Assembly: GCF_018260405.1 (NCBI RefSeq)
Contig: NZ_JAGLBG010000003.1
Span: 21,194-85,193 of the forward strand
DNA from: Deinococcus sp.
GTDB lineage: Bacteria; Deinococcota; Deinococci; Deinococcales; Deinococcaceae
Direction of reading: 5' to 3'
Length of the DNA stretch: 64,000 nucleotides
The first letter of the stretch is position 1. The number at the start of each line of letters is the position of its first letter. Positions 18,519 through 27,360 of the stretch are shown here, piece by piece. The position numbers and the translations under genes are program-made. The notes below the pieces were generated by a model. It searched no databases, was not told where the DNA came from, and saw nothing but the letters and a program-made list of their open reading frames with translations.

Positions 18519-19760
18519 ATGACCATTCCCGATTTAAGCCAACTTGATGCCGCCGACCCTCTGGCGCACAAGCGTGAAGCTTTTGAACTGCCCGCCGATA
18601 CCATCTATCTGGATGGCAACAGCCTGGGCGCGATGCCTAAAGCGGTCCCCGCTCGCCTGCACGAAGTGGTGACCGGAGAGTGGGCGCAGCACCTGATTCG
18701 TTCGTGGACGCGCAATGCTGAGGCCGCGCAGGACTGGATGGCCCTGCCTGACCGCGTGTCCGTCAAAATTGCCCGCCTGATTGGAGCGCGGCCCGATGAG
18801 GTAGCGGTAGGCGACAGCACCAGCGTCAACACTTTCAAGGTGCTGGCGGCGGCGGTCAGGATGAACGCCCAGCGCCCTGTTTTGCTGACCGACGCCGAAA
18901 ACTTCCCCACCGACCTGTACGTGACCCAGGGTCTTAATGCCCTGCTGGGCGGCACGCTAGAGATTCGCCGCGTCCCAGCCGACGAAATTGCGGCCCATCC
19001 CGAACAACACCTGACACCCGAAGTGGGGGTGCTGCTGCTCACTGAGGTGGACTACCGCACCGGGCGCAAGCTGGATATGGGCCAAATAACGGCGCAGGCG
19101 CAGGCGCAGGGCATCCTGACAGTCTGGGATCTGGCACACTCGGCGGGAGCTTTCGCGGTTGACCTGAACGGCTGTCACGCCGACTTTGCCATTGGCTGCG
19201 GCTATAAGTTCCTGAACGGTGGCCCCGGTGCGCCCGCTTTTTTGTTTGTGGCGCAGCGGCATCATGACGCGGCCCCCTCCTTTTTGAGCGGCTGGATGGG
19301 CCACGCCGACCCCTTTGAAATGGCCCGCGAGTATGTCCCGGCCCCCGGTGCGCGGCGCTATGTGGTAGGCACGCCGCAAGTGGTGGGCCTCAGTGCGCTG
19401 GATACGGCGCTCGACGTGTTCGCCGATGTGGATATGGGGCAACTCCGCGCCAAATCGCTGTCGTTGACCGACACTTTTATCGCTCTGATGGAACCACTGA
19501 CCGGCCAGTATCCGCTTGAACTGGTGACGCCCCGGGAGCCCGAGCAGCGCGGCTCACAGGTCAGCTACCGCCACCCGCAGGCGCAAGAGGTGATGAAAAC
19601 CCTTATCGAACGCGGCATTGTCGGAGATTTCCGCACACCGGACATCCTGCGCTTCGGATTTACGCCGCTGTACCACTCGCACGCCGACGTAGGCCGGGCC
19701 GTAGAGGGCATCCGCGCCGTACTGGAGGCGGGGCCACATGAGCAGACAACCCGGGCCTGA
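18519..19760 (+). CDS. kynU: Kynureninase
   Basis: 413 residues. I chose the ATG at 18519 because CGAGGT lies just upstream and the protein then begins MTIPDLSQLDAADPLAH. This PLP fold-type I enzyme cleaves kynurenine to anthranilate and alanine. Visible landmarks are YLDGNSLGAMPK near residue 28, VWDLAHSAGAFAVDL near 205, and the PLP-Lys motif GCGYKFLNGGPGAP near 228. Its length matches bacterial KynU (about 416). The 3' end overlaps kynA by 23 bases. It supplies the substrate for the CoA ligase at 8476. Confidence 0.93.
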   Translation: MTIPDLSQLDAADPLAHKREAFELPADTIYLDGNSLGAMPKAVPARLHEVVTGEWAQHLIRSWTRNAEAAQDWMALPDRVSVKIARLIGARPDEVAVGDSTSVNTFKVLAAAVRMNAQRPVLLTDAENFPTDLYVTQGLNALLGGTLEIRRVPADEIAAHPEQHLTPEVGVLLLTEVDYRTGRKLDMGQITAQAQAQGILTVWDLAHSAGAFAVDLNGCHADFAIGCGYKFLNGGPGAPAFLFVAQRHHDAAPSFLSGWMGHADPFEMAREYVPAPGARRYVVGTPQVVGLSALDTALDVFADVDMGQLRAKSLSLTDTFIALMEPLTGQYPLELVTPREPEQRGSQVSYRHPQAQEVMKTLIERGIVGDFRTPDILRFGFTPLYHSHADVGRAVEGIRAVLEAGPHEQTTRA

Positions 19761-20589
19761 AAAGCGGGCCGATTCTGCGCAGGAGGCTTACGGCGACTTT
19801 CGTCAGAGCCTCAGCTACGGCGACTACCTGCATCTGGATGAACTCAAAGGGGCCCACCAGCCTCTGACCGAGGCCCACGATGAACATCTGTTTATTGCCG
19901 TCCACCACGTCTCGGAGGTGTGGCTGGGGCTGATTGTGCGTGAGTTGCAGGCGGCCATGTCGCTGCTGGAGCAGGGCATCACTGACGCGCCCCTCAAGCT
20001 GCTGACGCGGGTGGTGCGGGCGCAAGAACAGATGACCGACGCCTGGGAAGTCTTAAAAACCATGACTCCCACCGACTATCTTCAGTTCCGCTGGGCTTTC
20101 GGGCACGCCTCGGGGTTTCAGTCACAGGGCTACCGGATGGTGGAGTTTTTGCTCGGCAACCGTAACCCTGTGCTGTTACACCCCCATGAGCACCGGCCCG
20201 ACTTGCACGGCCCGCTCGACGACGCCATGCACGCCCCCAGTGTCTACGACCTGACGCTGCGCCTCCTTGCGGCGCGTGGCCTGGCTGTGCCGCCTGAAGT
20301 GCTTAACCGTGACTTCTCACACAACTATGAGGTGAACGAGGCGGTTTTGGCGGCCTGGCTACAGGTTTACGGCGACCCGGCGACCTACTGGGACCTGTAC
20401 GAACTGGCCGAGAAACTGGTGGATGTGGAAGATAATTTTCGGCGCTGGCGCTTCAATCACCTGACCACTGTGGAGCGCGTCATCGGGTTCAAGCGTGGCT
20501 CGGGGGGCACCAGTGGGGCGAACTATCTGCGCCAGGTGCTGAGCACCGTACTGTTTCCCGAACTGTGGGAGGTGCGCACGCGCCTATAG
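19738..20589 (+). CDS. kynA: Tryptophan 2,3-dioxygenase
   Basis: A 283-residue haem dioxygenase that opens the indole ring of L-tryptophan to N-formylkynurenine. Conserved features are YGDYLHLDELKGAHQP near residue 22, the distal pocket HDEHLFIAVHHVSEVWLG near 46, RWAFGHASGFQSQGYR near 118, and the proximal haem His in WRFNHLTTVERVIG near 240, followed by GTSGANYLR. Its length matches bacterial KynA. Its gene starts inside kynU, so the order is kynU-kynA. It performs the first step of the pathway. Confidence 0.95.
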   Translation: MSRQPGPEKRADSAQEAYGDFRQSLSYGDYLHLDELKGAHQPLTEAHDEHLFIAVHHVSEVWLGLIVRELQAAMSLLEQGITDAPLKLLTRVVRAQEQMTDAWEVLKTMTPTDYLQFRWAFGHASGFQSQGYRMVEFLLGNRNPVLLHPHEHRPDLHGPLDDAMHAPSVYDLTLRLLAARGLAVPPEVLNRDFSHNYEVNEAVLAAWLQVYGDPATYWDLYELAEKLVDVEDNFRRWRFNHLTTVERVIGFKRGSGGTSGANYLRQVLSTVLFPELWEVRTRL

Positions 20590-20693
20590 AGACTACGGCA
20601 GCTCGGGCCTCTGGGCAGGTCGGGCCTTTGGGGCGGGCTGACCATACGGAGCTGACTATCGCCTTTTACAGTCGGGGCCAGAGGTGAGACCCA

Positions 20694-23126
20694 GTGACCC
20701 AGACTCCGGTGACCCACAGCCCAGCACCCCAGACTCCAGTAAGCCAGACTCCAGCCAGAGCACTTTCGCCCATCTCCTTCCCGCCCGAGGAGCAACGCCT
20801 GCTGGACGCCTACTGGCGTGCGGCAAACTACCTGTCGGTAGGTCAGATTTACCTGCTGGACAACCCCCTGCTGCGCCGCCCGCTGACGCTGAGTGACGTC
20901 AAACCGCGCCTGCTAGGGCACTGGGGCACCACACCGGGGCTGAATTTCATCTACGCTCACCTGAACCGGCTGATCAGGGGGCACGACCTGAGCGCCCTGT
21001 TTATCACGGGGCCAGGACACGGCGGCCCCGGTATCGTGGCGAACACCTACCTGGAAGGCACCTACTCGGAACTGTACCCCGAGGTCAGCCAGGACGAAAC
21101 CGGGATGCAGCGGCTCTTTAAGCAGTTTAGCTTTCCCGGCGGGATTCCCAGCCACGTGGCCCCCGAGGTGCCCGGCTCCATTCACGAGGGCGGCGAACTG
21201 GGCTACAGCCTCGCGCACGCGTTCGGGGCGGCGTTTGATCATCCTGAGTTGCTGGTGGCCTGTGTCATCGGTGACGGTGAGGCCGAAACCGGCACCCTGG
21301 CGGCCAGCTGGCACAGCAACAAGTTCCTGAACCCGCGGCGCGACGGCGCGGTGCTGCCGATTTTGCATCTCAACGGGTACAAGATTGCCAATCCAGCAGT
21401 CCTGGCGCGGCTGCCGCACGCTGAATTAGAAAGCCTGCTGCGCGGCTACGGGTATCAGCCGTACTTCGTGGAGGGCGACGATCCCGCGCAGCTTCACCCG
21501 CTGATGGCGCAGACGTTAGAGCAGGTGCTGGCCGACATCCAGGCGATTCAGAAAGCGGCGCGGGAAGACGGCCAGACCACCCGCCCAGTGTGGCCCATGA
21601 TTGTGCTGCGAACCCCCAAAGGCTGGACAGGGCCGAAAGTGGTGGACGGCAAGCCTGTCGAGAACACCTGGCGGGCGCATCAGGTTCCGCTGGACGGGCT
21701 GCGTGACCACCCCGAGCACCTGAAGATGCTGGAAGACTGGCTGCGCGGCTATCATCCCGAGGAACTGTTCGACACATCGGGCCGCCTGAAGCCCGAGTTG
21801 GCGGCCCTGGCGCCGCAAGGCACAAAGCGGATGTCGGCCAATCCAGTCGCCAACGGCGGGGCCGTGCTGCAAGACCTTAACCTGCCTGACTTTCGCAGCT
21901 ACGCGGTCGACGTGGCGGCCCCCGGCGAGAAGATGGCTGAGGCCACCCGGGTGCTGGGGCAGTTTCTGCGCGACATCATCAAAGACAACCCCGAGAACTT
22001 CCGGCTGTTTGGCCCCGATGAAACCGAATCCAACCGGCTGGGGGCGGTGTACGACGTAACTGGCAAGGTCTGGCTGGACGAGGAAAAACCCACCGACGAG
22101 CACCTCACGCCTGATGGCCGGGTCATGGAAGTGCTCAGCGAACAGATGCTCGAAGGCTGGCTCGAAGGCTACCTGCTGACCGGGCGGCATGGCCTGCTCT
22201 CGTGCTACGAGGCGTTTATTCACATCATCGATTCGATGTTTAACCAGCACGCCAAGTGGCTCAAGACCACCAACCGGATTGCGTGGCGTCAGCCTATCGC
22301 CTCTTTGACGTATCTGCTGACCTCGCATGTGTGGCGCCAAGATCACAACGGGTTTTCTCATCAAGATCCCGGTTTTATTGACCATGTGGTGAACAAGAAG
22401 GCCGAAGTGGTGCGAGTCTACCTGCCACCCGACGCCAACACGCTGCTCTCGGTGGTCGACCACTGCCTGCGCAGCCGCCAATACGTGAATGTGATTGTGG
22501 CGGGCAAGCAACCCGCGCCGCAGTGGCTTACGGTAGATGAGGCTGCTGAGCACTGCGCCCGAGGCGCAAGCATCTGGAAGTTTGCCAGTTGTGAAGGCGA
22601 GCCGGACGTGGTTATGGCCTGCGCCGGAGACGTGCCGACCATGGAAACCATCGCCGCCTGCGACCTGCTGCGCGGGAGCTTCCCGGAACTGAATATCCGA
22701 GTGGTGAACGTGGTTGACCTGATGACGTTGCAAAGCCCCGGCGAGCACCCCCACGCCCTGAGCGACGAGGACTACGCGGCGCTGTTTACCGCCGACAAGC
22801 CGATTATCTTTGCCTATCACGGCTACCCGTGGCTGATTCACCGCCTGGCCTACCGCCGCCCGAACCACGACAATCTGCATGTGCGCGGCTACAAGGAAGA
22901 AGGCACCACGACCACGCCGTTTGACATGACGGTGTGCAACGAGATTGACCGCTATCACCTGGCCCTGGACGCGGTACGCCGCCTGCCACAATTGCAGGAA
23001 CGTGCAAACGACTTCACCGAGCGCCTCACCCAGAAACTGAGCGAACACCACCGCTACATCCGTGAGCACGGCGACGACCTGCCCGAGGTCAAGGACTGGG
23101 TGTGGCACACCAAGGAAATTGACTGA
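20694..23126 (+). CDS. xfp: Xylulose-5-phosphate/fructose-6-phosphate phosphoketolase
   Basis: An 810-residue TPP enzyme that cleaves Xu5P or F6P with phosphate to acetyl phosphate. It starts at a GTG with AGAGGTGAG upstream. Family motifs are [18 protein letters not shown] (near 35), [36 protein letters not shown], and the TPP motif IGDGEAETG near 190. The first 25 residues are a Thr/Pro/Gln-rich tail encoded by imperfect repeats and absent from the family core. It stands alone, followed by a convergent terminator. The acetyl phosphate could feed acetyl-CoA metabolism. Confidence 0.93.
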   Translation: MTQTPVTHSPAPQTPVSQTPARALSPISFPPEEQRLLDAYWRAANYLSVGQIYLLDNPLLRRPLTLSDVKPRLLGHWGTTPGLNFIYAHLNRLIRGHDLSALFITGPGHGGPGIVANTYLEGTYSELYPEVSQDETGMQRLFKQFSFPGGIPSHVAPEVPGSIHEGGELGYSLAHAFGAAFDHPELLVACVIGDGEAETGTLAASWHSNKFLNPRRDGAVLPILHLNGYKIANPAVLARLPHAELESLLRGYGYQPYFVEGDDPAQLHPLMAQTLEQVLADIQAIQKAAREDGQTTRPVWPMIVLRTPKGWTGPKVVDGKPVENTWRAHQVPLDGLRDHPEHLKMLEDWLRGYHPEELFDTSGRLKPELAALAPQGTKRMSANPVANGGAVLQDLNLPDFRSYAVDVAAPGEKMAEATRVLGQFLRDIIKDNPENFRLFGPDETESNRLGAVYDVTGKVWLDEEKPTDEHLTPDGRVMEVLSEQMLEGWLEGYLLTGRHGLLSCYEAFIHIIDSMFNQHAKWLKTTNRIAWRQPIASLTYLLTSHVWRQDHNGFSHQDPGFIDHVVNKKAEVVRVYLPPDANTLLSVVDHCLRSRQYVNVIVAGKQPAPQWLTVDEAAEHCARGASIWKFASCEGEPDVVMACAGDVPTMETIAACDLLRGSFPELNIRVVNVVDLMTLQSPGEHPHALSDEDYAALFTADKPIIFAYHGYPWLIHRLAYRRPNHDNLHVRGYKEEGTTTTPFDMTVCNEIDRYHLALDAVRRLPQLQERANDFTERLTQKLSEHHRYIREHGDDLPEVKDWVWHTKEID

Positions 23127-23171
23127 GGGGTAAACACGTAGGCCGTAGTGGAGGGCTATACGGACTGCCGA

Positions 23172-23198
23172 ATTGAATCTGGTGGTTTCAGATTCAAT
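23172..23198. terminator. Convergent hairpin between xfp and the flavoprotein gene
   Basis: ATTGAATCTG (23172-23181), a 7-base loop and its exact complement CAGATTCAAT (23189-23198) form a perfect stem. It lies between two converging genes and could serve both strands. There is no long U-tract. Confidence 0.65.
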
Positions 23199-23227
23199 CC
23201 GAGCGTGGCCTGTCTATGCAAAGTGCT

Positions 23228-24886
23228 CTAAAGCGCCGCTGCGATAGCTTGCCCCACCGTGCGCCCCCCGAACAGGCAGCCACCCAGGAAAGTGCCTTCC
23301 AGGGCGCGGTAGCCGTGGTACCCGCCGCCGCCGAAGCCCGCCACTTCTCCGGCGGCGTACAGGCCGGGGATGGGTTGCCCACTTTCACCCAGCACGCGCC
23401 CCTGAAGGTCGGTCTCCAGGCCACCCAGCGACTTGCGCGTCATGATATTCATGCGCACCGCGATGAGCGGGCCGTTTTGTGGGTCGAGGATTGGAGCGGG
23501 TTTAGCGACGCGGGTTAGGCGTTCACTAAGCAGTTGCCGTGCGCCGCGCACGATAGCCAGCTGCGGGTCCTTGCCTGCGGCGTTCGCCAGCTGTAAATCC
23601 CGGTCGCGCACCTCGCGTTCGACCACGGCGTACTCCAGGAGGTCGCTGCCCACTAGCTCATTCATCCCCCGGACCAGTTCGGCTAGCGTGCCGCGCACCA
23701 CGAAGTCCTGGCCCCGGTCCATAAACGCCTGCACCGGGGCCTGCACGTTTTTGCCGCCGCGCTTGAGTGTGAGGCCGATGTCCCGCCCCGTGATATCCGG
23801 ATTTTGCTCGCTTCCAGAGAGGCTGAATTCTTTTTTGATGATGGAACGGTTAAGCAAAAACCAGGTGTAGGGGTACCCGTTGGTGGTGATGTGCCCCAGC
23901 GTGTCGTAGCTGCTAGCACCCGGAATGTGCGGAAAAGGCAGCCGCCTGCCGCTCGGATCCAGCCACAGGCTGCTGGGGCCAGGCAGCACCCGAATGGCGT
24001 GGCCTGGCCAGATGGGGTTCCAGTTGTGTAGGCCCTCGGTGTAGTGCCACATGCGGTCGGGGTTGATCAGGCTCGCACCCTGCGCGACCAGTTGCTGCTG
24101 CAACAGCCCGTCGACATGTTTGGGCACTCCGCTCAGCAGATGCCTGGGCGCGGGGCCGAGGCGCTCGGTCGGCCAGTAACGCCGCACCAGTTCATGGTTG
24201 CCGCCGATTCCGCCGGAAGTCACCAGCACGGCCTGGGCGCTCAGGTCGAAGTCGCCCACGACCACCCGCGAACTGCTTTCTCCCCGCTCGACCGCCGAGG
24301 GTTCCAGCCTATCGCCGTACACACCCGTTACTGCGCCGCCCACCACTTGCAGCCCGCGTACCCGGTGGCGAAACAGTAAGCCGATTCGCCCGGCCTGCTT
24401 ATGCTCGCGCACCCGCCGCACGAACGGCTCCAGGACGCCAGGCCCAGTGCCCCAGGTGAGGTGAAACCTCGGGACGCTGTTGCCCGCCAGACTGGCCCCG
24501 GCCCCGCCGCGCTCGGCCCAGCCCACCGCCGGAAACCAGCGCATCCCTTGTTGGCGCAGCCACTCGCGTTTCTCGCCCGCCGCGAATTCCAGATAGGCTT
24601 CGGCCCACTTTCGGGGCCAGTAGTCCTCGGGGCGGTCAAAGGCCGCCGCCGTCATCCAGTCACGCCAGGCCAGTTCCAGCGAGTCTGTTATCTGGAGGCG
24701 GCGCTGCTCCGGGCTATCCACAAAAAACAGTCCGCCCAGCGACCAGAAGGCTTGCCCACCCAGATTCTGTTCGCCTTCCTGGTCGAGGATCAGCACCCGT
24801 TTTCCGGCGTCGGCCAGTTCAGCGGCGGCCACCAGCCCGGCCAGTCCTGCACCCACCACGATTACGTCAGTCTGAAGCTCGGTCAT
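23228..24886 (-). CDS. FAD-binding dehydrogenase (fumarate reductase/ketosteroid dehydrogenase-like)
   Basis: 552 residues. I chose the ATG at 24886 because AAGGAG lies just upstream. The N terminus carries the FAD motif VIVVGAGLAGLVAAAELADAG, here given without its last residue. The C terminus reads GLYAAGEVAGFGGGGYHGYRA followed by LEGTFLGGCLFGG (first part trimmed). This matches the FAD_binding_2 dehydrogenases related to fumarate reductase and 3-oxosteroid 1-dehydrogenase. The substrate is unknown. It has no signal peptide and no obvious operon partner. The gene directly upstream is a decayed glycosidase remnant. Confidence 0.8.
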   Translation of the reverse strand: MTELQTDVIVVGAGLAGLVAAAELADAGKRVLILDQEGEQNLGGQAFWSLGGLFFVDSPEQRRLQITDSLELAWRDWMTAAAFDRPEDYWPRKWAEAYLEFAAGEKREWLRQQGMRWFPAVGWAERGGAGASLAGNSVPRFHLTWGTGPGVLEPFVRRVREHKQAGRIGLLFRHRVRGLQVVGGAVTGVYGDRLEPSAVERGESSSRVVVGDFDLSAQAVLVTSGGIGGNHELVRRYWPTERLGPAPRHLLSGVPKHVDGLLQQQLVAQGASLINPDRMWHYTEGLHNWNPIWPGHAIRVLPGPSSLWLDPSGRRLPFPHIPGASSYDTLGHITTNGYPYTWFLLNRSIIKKEFSLSGSEQNPDITGRDIGLTLKRGGKNVQAPVQAFMDRGQDFVVRGTLAELVRGMNELVGSDLLEYAVVEREVRDRDLQLANAAGKDPQLAIVRGARQLLSERLTRVAKPAPILDPQNGPLIAVRMNIMTRKSLGGLETDLQGRVLGESGQPIPGLYAAGEVAGFGGGGYHGYRALEGTFLGGCLFGGRTVGQAIAAAL

Positions 24887-24974
24887 AGTGTGCTCCTTGC
24901 GCTTGAAAAGAAAGTGGTTCCCGGCAATCGGGGAGTGTCCGGGGTAGTGTCCAGGATGGCCCATCCCGTCCGGA

Positions 24975-25167
24975 AAGTCGAGTTTTAACCAGATCGTCGC
25001 TGATGTCGTAAGTATCGTCGTTGGGCGACTGATAGACCGGGGAGAGCCGCAGCACGTCTACGCCCAGTGCGCCGAGATAATCGAACTTGGCCGTCACGAC
25101 GCGCAGGGTCGCCTACACCGTTTGGCAGGTAGACTTGATAGACGACGCTCTTTTCCCACCATTCCAT
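24975..25167 (-). pseudogene. Remnant of a GH13 alpha-glucosidase/oligo-1,6-glucosidase
   Basis: From the ATG at 25167 the frame reads MEWWEKSVVYQVYLPNGVGD, the usual start of GH13 oligo-glucosidases but lacking several residues of the YPRSF-NGDGIGD stretch. An extra base then shifts the frame. The next family segment, FDYLGALGVDVLRLSPVYQS, continues in another frame, followed by PNDDTYDISDD. The match then stops. About 60 of the usual 530-odd residues remain. The gene is frameshifted and truncated just upstream of the flavoprotein gene, marking a past deletion or rearrangement. Confidence 0.8.
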
Positions 25168-25541
25168 GTCGTTTTCTATCCTATGCCCGAGGAGCGAAAG
25201 AGTGGCATTCTTAGAGCATTTTGCAAAAAGATGGTGCTCTTTTGACCCTCTTTTTGCCGAGTGGAACGAGTGAAAAAGAAAGAGTAGGACGTAGAATGAA
25301 GGGGGCGGCGGTGTTGTTCCGACGTGCCCGTAATTTGGAGAACTGCTCTTTCTCTGCGATTTGCCTCAGCCCTTTTGGCGTCACACAGACGGTCAACCTT
25401 ACCGTTACTCCGGGAGCACCTCTTTATAGTGAACCGGCACAGCATGGTGAACCGGACGCCGCCAGGTGGTCTTCGCCGGTCAACCAGTGAAAAGAAGGTA
25501 AGTACTGATGGTATCTCATCGGGTCGTTCTCTGGGGAAAAT
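25168..25541. other. Intergenic region carrying a dispersed repeat
   Basis: Nothing here looks like a gene. It contains one copy of a structured repeat (25211-25265) and the upstream region of the GMC oxidoreductase gene. Short frames on both strands run through the repeat and have no ribosome binding sites. Confidence 0.5.
25211..25265 (+). repeat. Dispersed hairpin repeat, copy 1
   Basis: This 55-base element matches 51917-51970 with one indel and about four substitutions. Two alternative hairpins can form: AGAGCA pairing with TGCTCT, and CAAAAAGATGG pairing with CCCTCTTTTTG with one mismatch. The flanks are unrelated. It lies right beside the glycosidase remnant. Confidence 0.75.
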
Positions 25542-27155
25542 ATGGATCAGCACAATTTCGACTACATCATCGCTGGCGGGGGCACAGCAGGCTGCGTCCT
25601 GGCCAACCGCCTGACGGTAGAGCGCGATGTGCGGGTGCTGCTGCTGGAAGCCGGGCCGCCGGACTCCAACCCTATGATCCATCTGCCGCCCGGCTACGGC
25701 TTTTTGCTGGGACGCTACGATTGGCGCTTTGCCACGACCCCGCAGCGGCACTGTTATGGGCGCCGGATTCCACTGGCGCAGGGGCGGGTCATCGGGGGCG
25801 GGGGATCGGTCAATGCCCAGGTATTCACGCGTGGGCAGCCCGGCGACTACGACGAGTGGGCCAGCGAATACGGCTGTGTCGGCTGGAGCTTCAAAGACGT
25901 GCAGCCGTATTTTCTTCGTTCGGAGGGCAATGCACGGCTCGGCCCGCCGTGGCATGGGCAAACTGGTCCACTCAAAGTTTCGGATCCGGCGACGCTCAAT
26001 CCCCTGAGTGCCGCCTGGATCGAGGCGGCGCAGCAGCACGGCCTGCCCTACAGTGACGACTTTAACGGGGCTACGCAGTACGGGGTCGGCCCCTATCAGA
26101 CGACGACTTACCGGGGCAAGCGCTGGAGTACCGCCTCGGGCTACCTGCGCCCGGCGCTTCAGCGGCCTAACCTGACGCTCAGAACGGGCCGCCGACTGAC
26201 CCGGTTGCTGCTGGCGGGCGATCAGGTCTACGGGGTCGAGGTTCTGAACGCGGGCGGACAGCGCGAGCAGTTCTTTGCCAGCCGCGAGGTGCTGGTGACG
26301 GCGGGGGGCCTCGGTTCTCCCCGCCTGCTGATGCTTTCGGGCATCGGCGACCCAGCCGACCTTCGGGCGCACGGAGTCGTGCCAAAAGTAGACTTGCCGG
26401 GCGTCGGTCAGAATCTGCATGACCATTACGCGGTTCATGTGGTGTGTCAGGTGGGGCAGCGCCTGGGCATCGATCAATACAGGCGGCTCCGGCGCGACAC
26501 GCTGCGGGTGGGCCTCGACTACCTGCTGCGGCATTCTGGCCCGGCGTCTTCTACCGGGGTGGAAGTCGGCGGCTTTTCCTACTCTGGGCGCCGACCCACG
26601 CAGCCTGACCTGCAACACCACTTTCTACCAGCCCTCGACGGCCAGAGCGCCGGTTCCCTGGTGCCGCCGGGCTACGGTTGCAAGTTCGACACCAACTTTT
26701 CGCGCCCGCGCAGCCGTGGACGGCTCAGCCTGATTTCTGCCGACCCGCTAGATTCGCTCCAGGTTGATCCCAACTATCTGGCCGACCCGCTGGATCTGGA
26801 AATGAATGTGCAGGCCCTCGAACAGTGTCTCGATATCGTTTCGCAGCCTGCCCTGGCGCGGTACGGCACCAGGGTGCTCAGTGAAGGGCACGACCTGAGC
26901 CTGCGCTCGGGGCGGGAAAACTATGTGCGCGGGCTGGGGCGCTCGGCCAGCCATCTGGTCGGCACCTGTGCCATGGGCGCGGGCCAGATGGCCGTGGTCG
27001 ATCCGCAACTGCGGGTTCACGGCCTGCGCGGCCTGCGAATCTGCGACTCCTCGGTGATGCCCCGGCTGATCAGTTCCAACACCCAGGCCCCGACAGTCAT
27101 GATTGCCGAAAAAGCCGCCGATCTGGTACTGGGAAAAGTCGCCCCTCCGGACTGA
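25542..27155 (+). CDS. GMC-family oxidoreductase (choline dehydrogenase-like)
   Basis: A 537-residue flavoprotein starting with FDYIIAGGGTAGCVLANRL (dinucleotide fold). GMC signature 1 is GRVIGGGGSVNAQVFTRG near residue 85. Signature 2 is in GLGSPRLLMLSGIG near 260. The catalytic His is in SHLVGTCAMG near 470, with Asn in SSNTQAPTVMIAEKAADL. Family members oxidise primary or secondary alcohols such as choline, glucose or sterols. The context gives no substrate. A GGGGAAAA stretch precedes the ATG. It is monocistronic and ends before a strong hairpin. Confidence 0.88.
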   Translation: MDQHNFDYIIAGGGTAGCVLANRLTVERDVRVLLLEAGPPDSNPMIHLPPGYGFLLGRYDWRFATTPQRHCYGRRIPLAQGRVIGGGGSVNAQVFTRGQPGDYDEWASEYGCVGWSFKDVQPYFLRSEGNARLGPPWHGQTGPLKVSDPATLNPLSAAWIEAAQQHGLPYSDDFNGATQYGVGPYQTTTYRGKRWSTASGYLRPALQRPNLTLRTGRRLTRLLLAGDQVYGVEVLNAGGQREQFFASREVLVTAGGLGSPRLLMLSGIGDPADLRAHGVVPKVDLPGVGQNLHDHYAVHVVCQVGQRLGIDQYRRLRRDTLRVGLDYLLRHSGPASSTGVEVGGFSYSGRRPTQPDLQHHFLPALDGQSAGSLVPPGYGCKFDTNFSRPRSRGRLSLISADPLDSLQVDPNYLADPLDLEMNVQALEQCLDIVSQPALARYGTRVLSEGHDLSLRSGRENYVRGLGRSASHLVGTCAMGAGQMAVVDPQLRVHGLRGLRICDSSVMPRLISSNTQAPTVMIAEKAADLVLGKVAPPD

Positions 27156-27262
27156 TCCGGACGTTAGAAGGGTGAGCAGTTCGCAAAGAGGGGAGGGCGT
27201 GACCTGCGCGGATGGACAGCGGATGAACCTTGAGCGCCAACCCGCAGCGTCCCAGTTAAACA

Positions 27263-27298
27263 GGCGGGGACACTCCGTTCAAATGGAATGTCCCCGCC
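27263..27298. terminator. Bidirectional terminator hairpin
   Basis: GGCGGGGACACTCC (27263-27276) pairs with GGAATGTCCCCGCC (27285-27298) with a single mismatch around an 8-base loop. It lies between the converging GMC oxidoreductase and permease genes. The rest of the 205-base gap holds no gene. Confidence 0.75.
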
Positions 27299-27360
27299 GT
27301 CTAGTGTCTGCATGGTTCAAGTGTCTGCGTGATTCAGTTGTCTGCTTGCGCCCCAGGAAT

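Noticed and set aside
21516..23108. Long leftward frame of 530 codons opposite xfp
   Set aside because: It is a GC-driven shadow of a well-conserved enzyme gene and has no family features.
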